Part shown: positions 18,772 to 26,452 of the stretch, piece after piece
How positions within the stretch are numbered: the stretch's first letter is position 1
How the letters are laid out: each line of letters starts with the position of its first letter
Assembly: GCF_002379585.1 (NCBI RefSeq)
Contig: NZ_DFUE01000022.1
Coordinates: forward strand, 1,111 to 65,110
DNA from: Pseudomonas sp. UBA4194
GTDB lineage: Bacteria; Pseudomonadota; Gammaproteobacteria; Pseudomonadales; Pseudomonadaceae
Direction: 5' to 3'
Length of the DNA stretch: 64,000 nucleotides
Made by a program: the position numbers and the translations under genes
The notes under the pieces: model-generated
Told to the model about the DNA's origin: nothing
What the model saw: the letters and a program-made list of their open reading frames with translations, nothing else
Database searches by the model: none

Positions 18772-20118
18772 TCAGGCGGGGCGGGCGGTGCTGGCGATCT
18801 GTTTGTGCCAGAGGGTCGGGATGAGGCAGGCAATGGCCAGCAGACAGGCGCCGACCAACAGCACGAAGCCGCCGTCCCAGCCAAAATGGTCCACGGTGTA
18901 GCCCATGGCGGCACTGGCCGCGACCGAACCACCGAGGTAGCCAAACAGACCCGTGAAGCCGGCCGCAGTGCCAGCCGCTTTTTTCGGTGCCAGTTCCAAT
19001 GCCTGCAAGCCGATCAGCATCACCGGGCCGTAGATCAGGAAGCCAATGGAGAACAGCGCGATCATATCCACGGTGGGGTTGCCCGGTGGGTTGAGCCAGT
19101 AAACCAGGGTTGCGACCGTCACCAATGCCATGAACACCACGCCGGTCAGGCCGCGATTGCCTCGGAAGATCTTGTCCGACATCCAGCCGCACAGCAGGGT
19201 GCCCGGGATACCGGCCCATTCATAGAAGAAATACGCCCAGGATGTGGTGTCGACGGTGAAATGCTTGGCTTCCTTGAGGTAGGTCGGCGCCCAGTCCAGC
19301 ACGCCGTAGCGCAGCAGATAGACGAACACGTTGGCCAGTGCGATGAACCACAGCATCTTGTTGCGCAGCACGTACTTGACGAAGATTTCCCGGGCGCTGA
19401 ATTCTTCCTCGTGGCTGGCATCGTAGCCTTCGGGGTAGTCGTTCTTGTATTGCTCGATGGGTGGCAGGCCTACCGACTGAGGGGTGTCGCGCATGGTCGC
19501 GAAGGCGAACAACGCCACCAGCAAGGCCACCGCCGCCGGCACGTAGAAGGCGGCATGCCAATCATTGAACAAGCCCATGCCGAGCAGGAACAGCGGGCCG
19601 ATCAGGCCGCCGCCCACGTTATGCGCCACGTTCCACACCGAGACCACGCCGCCGCGTTCCTTCTGCGACCACCAGTGCACCATGGTCCGTCCGCTGGGCG
19701 GCCAGCCCATGCCTTGGGCCCAGCCATTGATGAACAGCAGGATGAACATCATGGTCACGCTTGACGTTGCCCAAGGCGCAAAGCCGAACACGAACATCAC
19801 GCCAGCCGAAACCAGCAAGCCGAACGGCAGGAAATAGCGCGGGTTGGAGCGATCGGACACCAGGCCCATGAGGAACTTGGACAACCCATAGGAAATGGCG
19901 ATGGCCGACATGGCCAGGCCCAGTTGGCCGCGGGTGTAACCCTGTTCTTCGATCAGGTAGGGCATGGCCAGGGAGAAGTTCTTGCGCAGCAGGTAGTAGC
20001 CGGCATAGCCGATGAAGATCCCGGCGAAGATCTGCCAGCGCAGGCGGCGGTAGGTGCTGTCGATTTTTTCATCGGGCAGGGTCGCGCGATGAGGGGCAGG
20101 GCGGAAGAAGGCGAACAT
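18772..20118 (-). CDS. glpT: Glycerol-3-phosphate:phosphate antiporter
   Basis: A 448-residue major-facilitator protein of the organophosphate:phosphate antiporter family, best matched to GlpT. The N-terminus ([20 protein letters not shown]), the two arginines that bind phosphate in family structures (in [13 protein letters not shown] and [15 protein letters not shown]), and the cytoplasmic loop after helix 6 are as in E. coli GlpT (452 residues). It imports sn-glycerol-3-phosphate in exchange for inorganic phosphate across the inner membrane. No glp enzymes or regulator lie next to it. Its likely promoter is in the 180 bases upstream. Confidence 0.94.
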   Translation of the reverse strand: MFAFFRPAPHRATLPDEKIDSTYRRLRWQIFAGIFIGYAGYYLLRKNFSLAMPYLIEEQGYTRGQLGLAMSAIAISYGLSKFLMGLVSDRSNPRYFLPFGLLVSAGVMFVFGFAPWATSSVTMMFILLFINGWAQGMGWPPSGRTMVHWWSQKERGGVVSVWNVAHNVGGGLIGPLFLLGMGLFNDWHAAFYVPAAVALLVALFAFATMRDTPQSVGLPPIEQYKNDYPEGYDASHEEEFSAREIFVKYVLRNKMLWFIALANVFVYLLRYGVLDWAPTYLKEAKHFTVDTTSWAYFFYEWAGIPGTLLCGWMSDKIFRGNRGLTGVVFMALVTVATLVYWLNPPGNPTVDMIALFSIGFLIYGPVMLIGLQALELAPKKAAGTAAGFTGLFGYLGGSVAASAAMGYTVDHFGWDGGFVLLVGACLLAIACLIPTLWHKQIASTARPA

Positions 20119-20232
20119 TCACAGACTCCAGTTGTTGTTATGTGCTGCGGATTCGAATGTTACAGTTTCGTTACCGAAAATAACATTGATAATCAGCCAT
20201 GAAAACTGGGTTGGAATGTTGATATGTGAATC

Positions 20233-20269
20233 GTGGATGGTTTTGAGAGAGGGTGAGGGGACCATCCAC
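20233..20269. repeat. Short GTGGATGGT...ACCATCCAC palindrome
   Basis: Perfect 9-base arms at 20233-20241 and 20261-20269 enclose GAGGGTGAGGGG. The right half matches the reverse complement of the dispersed element at 8127-8170. It lies between divergent transcription units, upstream of glpT and downstream of the quinone oxidoreductase gene. Confidence 0.6.
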
Positions 20270-20301
20270 CGCAAAAGCCTGCGCCAGACACCCCTCACTC
20301 G

Positions 20302-21276
20302 CTACACAACAATCACCACTTTGCCGGCAACGGTTCGCTCCGATAGCGCCACGATAGCCTTGTCCGCCGACGCCAGTGGATAAGTCTTCGAGATCACCGG
20401 CTTCACAGTCCCCTGCGCCCACCAGGTGAAAAGCTCAGCGAAGTTGGCTTTATTGCGCTCCGCCTCCCGCTGCGCAAACGCCCCCCAGAACACCCCAAGC
20501 ACCGCCGCACCTTTGAGCAACACCAGGTTGGCTGCCATCTGCGGAATCTGTCCGCTGGCAAACCCCACCACCAGCAAGCGGCCATTCCAAGCCAGCGAAC
20601 GCACCGCTGCATCGAACAGTTCACCGCCAACCGGATCGTAGATGACGTCCACGCCCCGGCCATCGGTCAGCCGTTTGAGCGCGTCCTTGAGATTCTCGCT
20701 GCTGTAGTCGATCAACTCGTCCGCGCCGGCGGCCTTGGCCACCGCCAGCTTCTCGGCGGTGCTGGCAGCGGCGATCACTCTGGCACCCATGGCCTTGCCG
20801 ATTTCCACGGCAGCCAGGCCAACGCCGCCGGCGGCGCCCAGCACCAGCAGCGTTTCACCCGGCTGCAGCTGCGCGCGTTGCTTCAAGGCATGCATGGAGG
20901 TGCCGTAGGTCATGCTGAAAGCCGCTGCCGTGGTGACATCCATCCCTTCTGGCATCGGCAGAACATTGCTGGCGGCAACGGCCACCTCTTCGGCAAAGCT
21001 GCCCCAGCCCGTCAGCGCCATCACCCGATCGCCGACCTTCGGATGCGTCACGTTCTGCCCGGTTGCCAGCACTACGCCTGCGGCTTCACCCCCTGGGGAA
21101 AACGGCAGCGGCGGCTTGAACTGGTATTTGCCCTCGATGATCAAGGTGTCGGGGAAGTTGACGCTCGCGGCTTTGACCCCGAGCAGAATCTCATCGGCCT
21201 TGATCGACGGGCTTGGGACTTCTTCCAGCACCAGCGTCGACGCCGGGCCATAGGCCTTGCACAAGATCGCTTTCAT
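20302..21276 (-). CDS. NADPH:quinone oxidoreductase (zinc-independent MDR family)
   Basis: A 324-residue quinone-oxidoreductase-like member of the medium-chain dehydrogenase/reductase superfamily. The N-terminal MKAILCKAYGPASTLVLEEV, the nucleotide-binding loop GAAGGVGLAAVEIGKAMGARV, and the absence of zinc-ligand cysteines fit the QOR branch, which reduces quinones or enoyl groups with NADPH. I chose the start at MKAILCK, where an AGGA lies about ten bases upstream; a longer frame runs 82 codons further but that part looks non-coding. The true substrate is unknown. Confidence 0.9.
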   Translation of the reverse strand: MKAILCKAYGPASTLVLEEVPSPSIKADEILLGVKAASVNFPDTLIIEGKYQFKPPLPFSPGGEAAGVVLATGQNVTHPKVGDRVMALTGWGSFAEEVAVAASNVLPMPEGMDVTTAAAFSMTYGTSMHALKQRAQLQPGETLLVLGAAGGVGLAAVEIGKAMGARVIAAASTAEKLAVAKAAGADELIDYSSENLKDALKRLTDGRGVDVIYDPVGGELFDAAVRSLAWNGRLLVVGFASGQIPQMAANLVLLKGAAVLGVFWGAFAQREAERNKANFAELFTWWAQGTVKPVISKTYPLASADKAIVALSERTVAGKVVIVV

Positions 21277-21427
21277 GGGGGCTATTCCTTTGCGGGTAGT
21301 GGCCGATAAGTGTAGGTAGATGACCGAGACGGTCAACGAGCATGCTCGCCCCTGATGAGCCGCCATAAGCGCTGGTATCGTGGGGGTCGATCGGTATGCT
21401 GGGCACAATGTCGATGAGGAACGAACA

Positions 21428-21844
21428 GTGAAAGCATGGTTTTTGATGGTACTGGCGCTGACACTGCCAACAATGGCAGTGGCCAACGAAGCCGCGAAAG
21501 AGGGCGAGGGCGGCGCGCCCAAGGTCGCCTATGTCGGCATGACCCCGCCATTCGTGGGCAACTACGCCCTGGACGGCAGCCCGAAGCTGCATGTCTACAA
21601 GGCCGATATCGCCCTGAAGGTCACCGGCCCGGAAGCCGAGGCCGCTGTAAAGCGCCAGGACCCATTGCTGCGCAACCAACTGGTGGCCCTGTTCGCTCAG
21701 CAAACGGTGGACTCGATGAGCAACGTCGAGGCCAAGGAAAAGCTGCGTCAGGAAGCCCTGAAGCAGGTGCAGCAGGTGATGAGCGATGAAGAAGGCAAGC
21801 CAATGGTGGAGGATTTGTTGTTCAATAACTTGATTGTGCAGTGA
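21428..21844 (+). CDS. FliL-like flagellar basal-body-associated protein (orphan)
   Basis: A 138-residue secreted or membrane-anchored protein with a signal-like N-terminus (VKAWFLMVLALTLPTMAVA). The rest resembles the periplasmic domain of FliL, the stomatin-like protein that helps stator function: a beta-rich strand region (YALDGSPKLHVYKADIALKV) followed by RNQLVALFAQQTVDSMSN and VEDLLFNNLIVQ at the end. It starts with GTG, preceded by GAGGAA at the right distance. No other flagellar genes are near, so it is a solitary FliL-domain protein, and a flagellar role is inferred from homology only. Confidence 0.8.
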   Translation: MKAWFLMVLALTLPTMAVANEAAKEGEGGAPKVAYVGMTPPFVGNYALDGSPKLHVYKADIALKVTGPEAEAAVKRQDPLLRNQLVALFAQQTVDSMSNVEAKEKLRQEALKQVQQVMSDEEGKPMVEDLLFNNLIVQ

Positions 21845-22025
21845 TCAGGTCGCTCAGAATCTGACCCTCACCTTGCAGCTTAAGCAGATGCCTTGCGCTG
21901 ATTGGGTCGCACGGCATTGGCTGGACGAGCTCTGCCGTCCGGGCAGGGCGTCGCCGTGGTAAATAACGGACATTCATACGCCAGTAGGGTAGCCTGTCTC
22001 AAATTCATTGAGTTTTGAGATAGCG

Positions 22026-23372
22026 ATGCTCAAACTTCCGCCGGTCGTCATCCGTGATCCACTCCAGCGTATCGCCCGCGATTGCCCTGAGCGGATAGGC
22101 GAGTACCTGACCCTGAATGCACCTTTGGATGAGAAGGGCCGCTACCAGCACTTCGACAAGCTTCGTTTCCGTATACCCCAGGGCCTGGATCATGTACTGG
22201 TGTGGTCGCTGGTCAAGCTGGCGCGTGAACGCCAGCTGAGCGACGTTGTGATGTTGGGCGCGCCTGCACATCGGTGTCAGTTGCTGCTCACGCCGGCGAT
22301 CCATGCGGCGACCTCAGAGTGCGATCGCCACACCACCGCTGCCGCGTTGGAATGGATGAGCAGCAAGATCGGCGAGCAGAAGCATGTGACCTACCTGCTC
22401 AATGATCTCATCGAGGATGAGGCCATCAGTAGTAGCCAGCTGGAGGGTGCATCCACTACGACCAAGGTCGCCAAAGACCTGCTCAAGCGTCGGCGCGCCC
22501 CGCGTAACCCGGATGAAAAGATGATCCTGGGTAATTACCGGATGATGCAGTTCGTCTGGGAAAACCGTGCTCGGGCGCTGAGCGCGGATCTGATTGCCGA
22601 GATCCACCAGGTGGGCGTGGAGAACATCGATGATGAGCATTACTACCCAGGGGTGTTTCGGGTCAACGACGAGATAGTGGTTCAGGATGGCGATGGCAAT
22701 GTCGTGCACTCGCCACCGCCTGCCAAAGGGCTGGAGGCGCGGCTTGAAGCCCTGGCTGCATGGGCCAACAGCAACCATGGGGCGTTCAAGAGCAACAACT
22801 ATCTGCATCCGTTGATCAAGGCCATCGTGCTGCATTTTGCGATTGGCTATGAACACCCCTTTCACGACGGTAACGGCCGGGTAGCGCGCTCGCTTTTCTA
22901 TTGGTTCATGTTCAAGCATGACTTTGCGGCGTTTCGCTACATCGCGATCAGCACCTTGCTCAAGGCAGCGCCGGTCCAATACGGCAAGAGCTATCTCTAT
23001 ACCGAAACCGACGACATGGACCTGACCTACTTCGTCGACTACCAGAGCCGTACGATCATTCGTGGCATCGCCGACTTCAAGGAGGCCTATGAAAAGACGC
23101 TGGCAGACATGAACGCATTCAATCGGTATCTGTTCGACAGTGGGTTGTATGCCCAGCTGAACGAAAAGCAGAAGACCGTGCTTCAGGTCGCCAGCGATGA
23201 CAAGGGTATGGAATTTACGGCGGTGAACCTGAAAGAGAGCTTGGGCTGCTCGTATAACACAGCGGCCTCGGTGCTCAATGGCCTGGTGGACCTGGGCTTG
23301 TTTCACAAACGCAAGGAAGGCCGAGAGTGGGTGTTTTCCTTGGTGCCCAAGAGTCAGCGCGTCAGACGCTGA
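22026..23372 (+). CDS. Fic-domain AMP-transferase with internal inhibitory helix
   Basis: A 448-residue Fic protein. The catalytic motif HPFHDGNGR is at about residues 277-285, and the autoinhibitory motif SSSQLEG (the S/T-x-x-x-E-G/N form) lies N-terminal at residues 135-141, defining a class II Fic. The first 100 residues form an extra N-terminal module and the last 80 look like a winged helix (NLKESLGCSYNTAASVLNGLV). Fic proteins usually transfer AMP from ATP to a Ser/Thr/Tyr of a target; the target here is unknown. The ATG was preferred to a TTG six codons upstream. It stands alone without an antitoxin gene and may be an accessory gene. Confidence 0.9.
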   Translation: MLKLPPVVIRDPLQRIARDCPERIGEYLTLNAPLDEKGRYQHFDKLRFRIPQGLDHVLVWSLVKLARERQLSDVVMLGAPAHRCQLLLTPAIHAATSECDRHTTAAALEWMSSKIGEQKHVTYLLNDLIEDEAISSSQLEGASTTTKVAKDLLKRRRAPRNPDEKMILGNYRMMQFVWENRARALSADLIAEIHQVGVENIDDEHYYPGVFRVNDEIVVQDGDGNVVHSPPPAKGLEARLEALAAWANSNHGAFKSNNYLHPLIKAIVLHFAIGYEHPFHDGNGRVARSLFYWFMFKHDFAAFRYIAISTLLKAAPVQYGKSYLYTETDDMDLTYFVDYQSRTIIRGIADFKEAYEKTLADMNAFNRYLFDSGLYAQLNEKQKTVLQVASDDKGMEFTAVNLKESLGCSYNTAASVLNGLVDLGLFHKRKEGREWVFSLVPKSQRVRR

Positions 23373-23408
23373 AACGGCAAGTCTTGTGCGCACCACCCGC
23401 GTCGGGGA

Positions 23409-23858
23409 TCAGCGCAGTGCCATGATTGCTGCCCACTGTTCGGGCGTGACGGGCATCACCGAAAGGCGAGTGCCTTTTTGTACCAGGGGCAGTTCGGCGA
23501 GGGCGGCCTGTTGCTTCAGGTAGCCGAGCGCCAGCACTTTGCGAAAAGTCTCCACATGGGCAACGTCCACCGAGGTCCAGGGGTTCTTGTCGGCACTGGC
23601 CTTGGCGTCGTAGTAATGGCTCTGGGGGTCCAGTGCGGTGGGGTCCGGGTAATCGGCGGCGACGATCCTGCCCACCCCGGCGATGCCGGGCTCGGGACAG
23701 CTGGAGTGATAGAACAGGAACTCATCGCCCACCGCCATGGCGCGCAGAAAATTGCGTGCCTGGTAATTGCGGACACCGTCCCAGCGGGTTTCACCGAGCT
23801 TGCCCAAGCCTTGGATGGAGAGTTCATCGGGTTCGGATTTCATCAGCCAATAGGCCAT
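23409..23858 (-). CDS. EVE-domain protein
   Basis: A 149-residue single EVE domain, a PUA/YTH-like fold that reads modified bases. Recognisable features are MAYWLMKSEPDELSI at the start, WDGVRNYQARNFLRAM, and the conserved FYHSSCPEPGIAGVGRIV near residues 49-66. The eukaryotic relative is THYN1, and bacterial members are suspected of binding modified nucleic acid, but no role has been set for this one. It is convergent with the Fic gene across 36 bases. Confidence 0.92.
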   Translation of the reverse strand: MAYWLMKSEPDELSIQGLGKLGETRWDGVRNYQARNFLRAMAVGDEFLFYHSSCPEPGIAGVGRIVAADYPDPTALDPQSHYYDAKASADKNPWTSVDVAHVETFRKVLALGYLKQQAALAELPLVQKGTRLSVMPVTPEQWAAIMALR

Positions 23859-24056
23859 GGGGTACCTCCTGGATAGTGGGCTTTGGCCAGCTTATTGCAT
23901 TTTCAAAACAAGCCGACAGCCGGTTGACGCCAAGGTTTGCTTGTCTTCGAAGCTTGCCCCAGAATGCGCGCAAATTTAAGCCCGACCATGCTGTTCGGCG
24001 TGCTCAAGATACCGTTTTTGTAATGTTCCAAAATTGCCTGTAGGGGGGCAAGATCG

Positions 24057-24206
24057 ATGCGTCGTAAGCCGGATTTGTTGTGGATATTGGTGATTCTGTT
24101 TGGTTTGGGCGTGGTCACCACCGGTTACGCGCAGAGTCTGTGGGCGAGCAAGACGGATACCGGGATGGAGCTGACTGTGGTGCAGACGCCTGGTTTCAAG
24201 CGCTGA
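24057..24206 (+). CDS. 49-residue membrane or secreted small protein
   Basis: A short gene, too small for common ORF cut-offs. It has a ribosome-binding purine run (AGGGGGG) about 10 bases before the ATG. The product starts MRRKPDLLWILVILFGLGVV, a basic tip followed by a single hydrophobic helix, and continues with YAQSLWASKTDTGMELTVVQ and a Lys-Arg end. The basic-then-hydrophobic layout indicates an inner-membrane anchor or uncleaved signal. Function unknown. It lies between the EVE gene and fau, convergent with fau, and a REP follows within 15 bases. Confidence 0.7.
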   Translation: MRRKPDLLWILVILFGLGVVTTGYAQSLWASKTDTGMELTVVQTPGFKR

Positions 24207-24220
24207 TCTCATCGACCCTT

Positions 24221-24243
24221 TCGCGGGCAGAGCCCGCTCCCAC
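24221..24243. repeat. Single REP element
   Basis: One copy of the second REP family (TCGCGGGCAGAGCCCGCTCC and CAC), between the small membrane-protein gene and fau. Closely matching copies occur at 31344, 31423, 31502, 31592, 42189 and 42241. Confidence 0.8.
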
Positions 24244-24266
24244 ATGAAATCGGCTTCACCGCCGAT

Positions 24267-24869
24267 TCAAGTCAGATACCAGGCCTCATCGGTGACTGTT
24301 CCCCGCAGGGGCACATCCCAACTGGCCTGCGTCAGACGCTCCACTTTCTGGCATTCGTGGGCCAGCCCCAGCAGTGTCGGTGCATGCCAGGCCCTGCGCC
24401 GACCGCGATAGGCCAGGCTGCGGTCGTAGAACCCGCCGCCCATGCCCAGTCGCCCACCGTGTTCGTCAAAACCTACCAATGGCAGCAGAATCAGGTCCAG
24501 TGCCCAGACAGTGCGTTGCCGTGCGCGGTCGATACGCGGCTCGGCGATGCCGAAGCGGTTGCTGCGCAGTTTTTCCCCCCGACGCACCCGCTGGAACACC
24601 ATCTTGGTGCGCGGCCAATCGCTGAGCACCGGCAGGAAGGTCTGTTTACCGCGGCGTTGCGCTTCGCGCAGCAACGGCCGTGGATCGATCTCGCTGTCGT
24701 TGGGCAGGTACAGGGCGATGTAGCGGGCGCGGCGAAACAGTGGATGCTGAGCCAGCTGGCGGTAGAGGCCGTGTGCGGCCTGGCGTTGTTGCGCGGGGGT
24801 GAGGGCGCGGCGCGCAGCGCGCAGCTGGCGGCGCAATTGTTGACGGGACAGCGGCGCGGGTGCGGTCAT
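24267..24869 (-). CDS. fau: 5-formyltetrahydrofolate cyclo-ligase
   Basis: A 200-residue 5-formyl-THF cyclo-ligase (ygfA/fau), which uses ATP to convert 5-formyl-THF to 5,10-methenyl-THF. The folate/ATP-binding signature GRLGMGGGFYDRSLA appears near residue 140, with the basic N-terminus and YLPNDSEIDPRPLL typical of the family. It lies directly downstream of the 6S RNA gene in the same direction, the order ssrS-fau conserved in gammaproteobacteria, where processing of 6S RNA can release a fau transcript. The stop lies close to a REP. Confidence 0.95.
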   Translation of the reverse strand: MTAPAPLSRQQLRRQLRAARRALTPAQQRQAAHGLYRQLAQHPLFRRARYIALYLPNDSEIDPRPLLREAQRRGKQTFLPVLSDWPRTKMVFQRVRRGEKLRSNRFGIAEPRIDRARQRTVWALDLILLPLVGFDEHGGRLGMGGGFYDRSLAYRGRRRAWHAPTLLGLAHECQKVERLTQASWDVPLRGTVTDEAWYLT

Positions 24870-24967
24870 GGGCGCGGTCGATCCTGGTCACAGGCGCCGC
24901 TCCACGGATAAGGAACGGCCATTGAAAAGCCCATGCCGGGATCACCCTGGCATGGGCTGGAAATTCA

Positions 24968-25145
24968 GGTACTCCCCGACGAACCGCTGTCGGTGTAGCC
25001 CTTGAACCCGAAAGTTCAAGGTGGAGATTGCAGGAGGTTTTAAGGCTTTCCGTCGAGCGGACATGCACACCAACCTCACGTGCAAGCCCCGTGGTTGTGC
25101 GTATCGGCTCAGGGACATGACCGACTGGCAAGCACTCCAGGGAGT
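24968..25145 (-). ncRNA. ssrS: 6S RNA
   Basis: The minus strand between zapA and fau reads as 6S RNA, the regulator that binds sigma-70 RNA polymerase. The 5' end ACTCCC (25145-25140) pairs perfectly with GGGAGT (24976-24971) to form the closing stem. Long stretches match the Pseudomonas 6S sequence I know, including CATGTCCCTGAGCCGATACG, GGTTGGTGTGCATGTCCG, and the hairpin CTTGAACTTTCGGGTTCAAG near the 3' end (about 25011-24992). Ends are estimated from the promoter and the closing stem. Location between zapA and fau is the standard one. Confidence 0.93.
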
Positions 25146-25151
25146 GGCGCC

Positions 25152-25180
25152 AGTATACAGAAAGCGGCTGAGGATTTCAG
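25152..25180 (-). promoter_or_regulatory. Promoter of 6S RNA
   Basis: On the minus strand, -35 CTGAAA (25180-25175), a 17-base spacer, and -10 TATACT (25157-25152) lead to a start near 25145. The -35 overlaps the last codons and stop of zapA, so 6S RNA has its own start inside the 3' end of that gene. Confidence 0.7.
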
Positions 25181-25494
25181 CCCTTGGGTGGTTCCGGATC
25201 GGTAGCCAGCACCAGATCCACACGTTCGAGCAGATCGCGGACCTGTTCACGGGTGGTGCCGCTGACCGCCAGCTCCGGCGTGTCCTGGCGATGCAGCAGG
25301 TCGTGGGTGATGTTCAATGCCGCCATGACAGCAATACGGTCGGCACCGATCACTTTGCCACTGCTGCGGATCTCGCGCATCTTGCCATCCAGGTAGCGCG
25401 CCGCGCTGACCAGGTTGCTGCGCTCTTCCGGTGGGCAGATGATCGAATACTCTTTGTCCAGAATCTGAACGGTGACGCTATTGCTTGAACTCAT
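25177..25494 (-). CDS. zapA: Cell division protein ZapA
   Basis: A 105-residue ZapA, which bundles FtsZ protofilaments at midcell. The N-terminal globular part has VTVQILDKEYSIICPPEE and AARYLDGKMREIR; a coiled-coil helix follows (GADRIAVMAALNITHDLL). It overlaps the upstream ZapB-like gene by 4 bases (ATGA), so the two are translated together. It precedes 6S RNA. Confidence 0.95.
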   Translation of the reverse strand: MSSSNSVTVQILDKEYSIICPPEERSNLVSAARYLDGKMREIRSSGKVIGADRIAVMAALNITHDLLHRQDTPELAVSGTTREQVRDLLERVDLVLATDPEPPKG

Positions 25495-25700
25495 GAGTCT
25501 TGCTCCAGGGCCTTGAGGCGCGAAATCATTGACTCGACCTTACGCCGGGCAATTTCATTCTTTTCGATGAGGTGTGCGCGCTCCTCGCGCCAGGTTTTTT
25601 CCTGAGCTAATAGGAGTGCATTTTGTTCTTTTAGTTGCTCGACACGCCCGATCAATAATTCGAGCCGAGCCATCAGCGCTTGCAGGTCTTTGTGTTCCAT
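25491..25700 (-). CDS. TIGR02449-family ZapB-like coiled-coil protein
   Basis: A 69-residue protein that is almost entirely one helix: MEHKDLQALMARLELLIGRV continuing with heptad-spaced Leu/Ile and many Glu/Lys/Arg. It corresponds to the small family encoded directly before zapA in pseudomonads and resembles ZapB in size and composition. It probably helps organise the Z-ring with ZapA; this is inferred from position and coil character. The start is the inner ATG because the upstream 47 codons do not look like protein. Confidence 0.85.
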   Translation of the reverse strand: MEHKDLQALMARLELLIGRVEQLKEQNALLLAQEKTWREERAHLIEKNEIARRKVESMISRLKALEQDS

Positions 25701-25866
25701 GGGGTCCCGGTGAATACGGTGTGGGGAAAAAGTTGCTCGCCGCTGAACTGGCAAGCCCGGTAAGAGAGAACACGTAGTTGGCCGCGTCGATAGTCTGTCG
25801 CGGTTGCCGGTGCTAGGATACAAGGCCTTCATTCTAGTCATTGCGCCGTCTGGCGCCTAGTTGCCC

Positions 25867-26424
25867 ATGCCTATTCAGAATTCTCCTTATCACGCTTTCG
25901 CCACCCTGCTGCAGAACAGCGGTCACACCGTGTCCCCCGCCGAACTCCACGGCCTGTTGCTGGGCCGCAGTTGCGCCGGTGCCGGCTTCGAAGTCGAACC
26001 CTGGCTGGTGGATGCCGCCGACCTGCTGGCGGCGCCTGCTGAAGACAACGTCCGCCAGGCCTTGATCGGCCTGCAGGAAATGGTCAAGGGCGAGCTCACC
26101 AGCGACGACATGACCGTGGTGCTGCTGGTTCCGGGCGACGATTCGCCACTGCCCGAGCGCGCAGCTGCCCTGGGCCAGTGGTGCCAGGGGTTTCTCGCCG
26201 GTTTCGGCCTGACTGCCCGTGACACCGCCTTGAGCACCGAGGCCATGGAAGTGCTGCAGGACTTGGCCGCCATCGCTCAGGTGCAGGACGCTCTGGAAGA
26301 GTCCGAAGACGGCGAGACCGACTACATGGAAGTCATGGAATACCTGCGCGTGGCCCCGCTGCTGCTGTTCACCGAGTCGGCCAGGCAGCCGGCCGAGCCA
26401 GGCGCCAAGCCGTCGCTGCATTGA
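25867..26424 (+). CDS. ygfB: UPF0149 family protein YgfB
   Basis: A 185-residue UPF0149/YecA-type protein. [19 protein letters not shown] near residues 20-38 and the central [20 protein letters not shown] are the family hallmarks. In P. aeruginosa YgfB modulates the AlpA cell-lysis/ampDh3 pathway and so beta-lactam resistance, but the broader role is unclear. It heads the ygfB-pepP-ubiH-ubiI operon found in the same order in E. coli. A TTG two codons upstream is in frame; the ATG is the better start. Confidence 0.93.
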   Translation: MPIQNSPYHAFATLLQNSGHTVSPAELHGLLLGRSCAGAGFEVEPWLVDAADLLAAPAEDNVRQALIGLQEMVKGELTSDDMTVVLLVPGDDSPLPERAAALGQWCQGFLAGFGLTARDTALSTEAMEVLQDLAAIAQVQDALEESEDGETDYMEVMEYLRVAPLLLFTESARQPAEPGAKPSLH

Positions 26425-26452
26425 TCTGACCCCAAGGAGCGCGCACCTGCCC

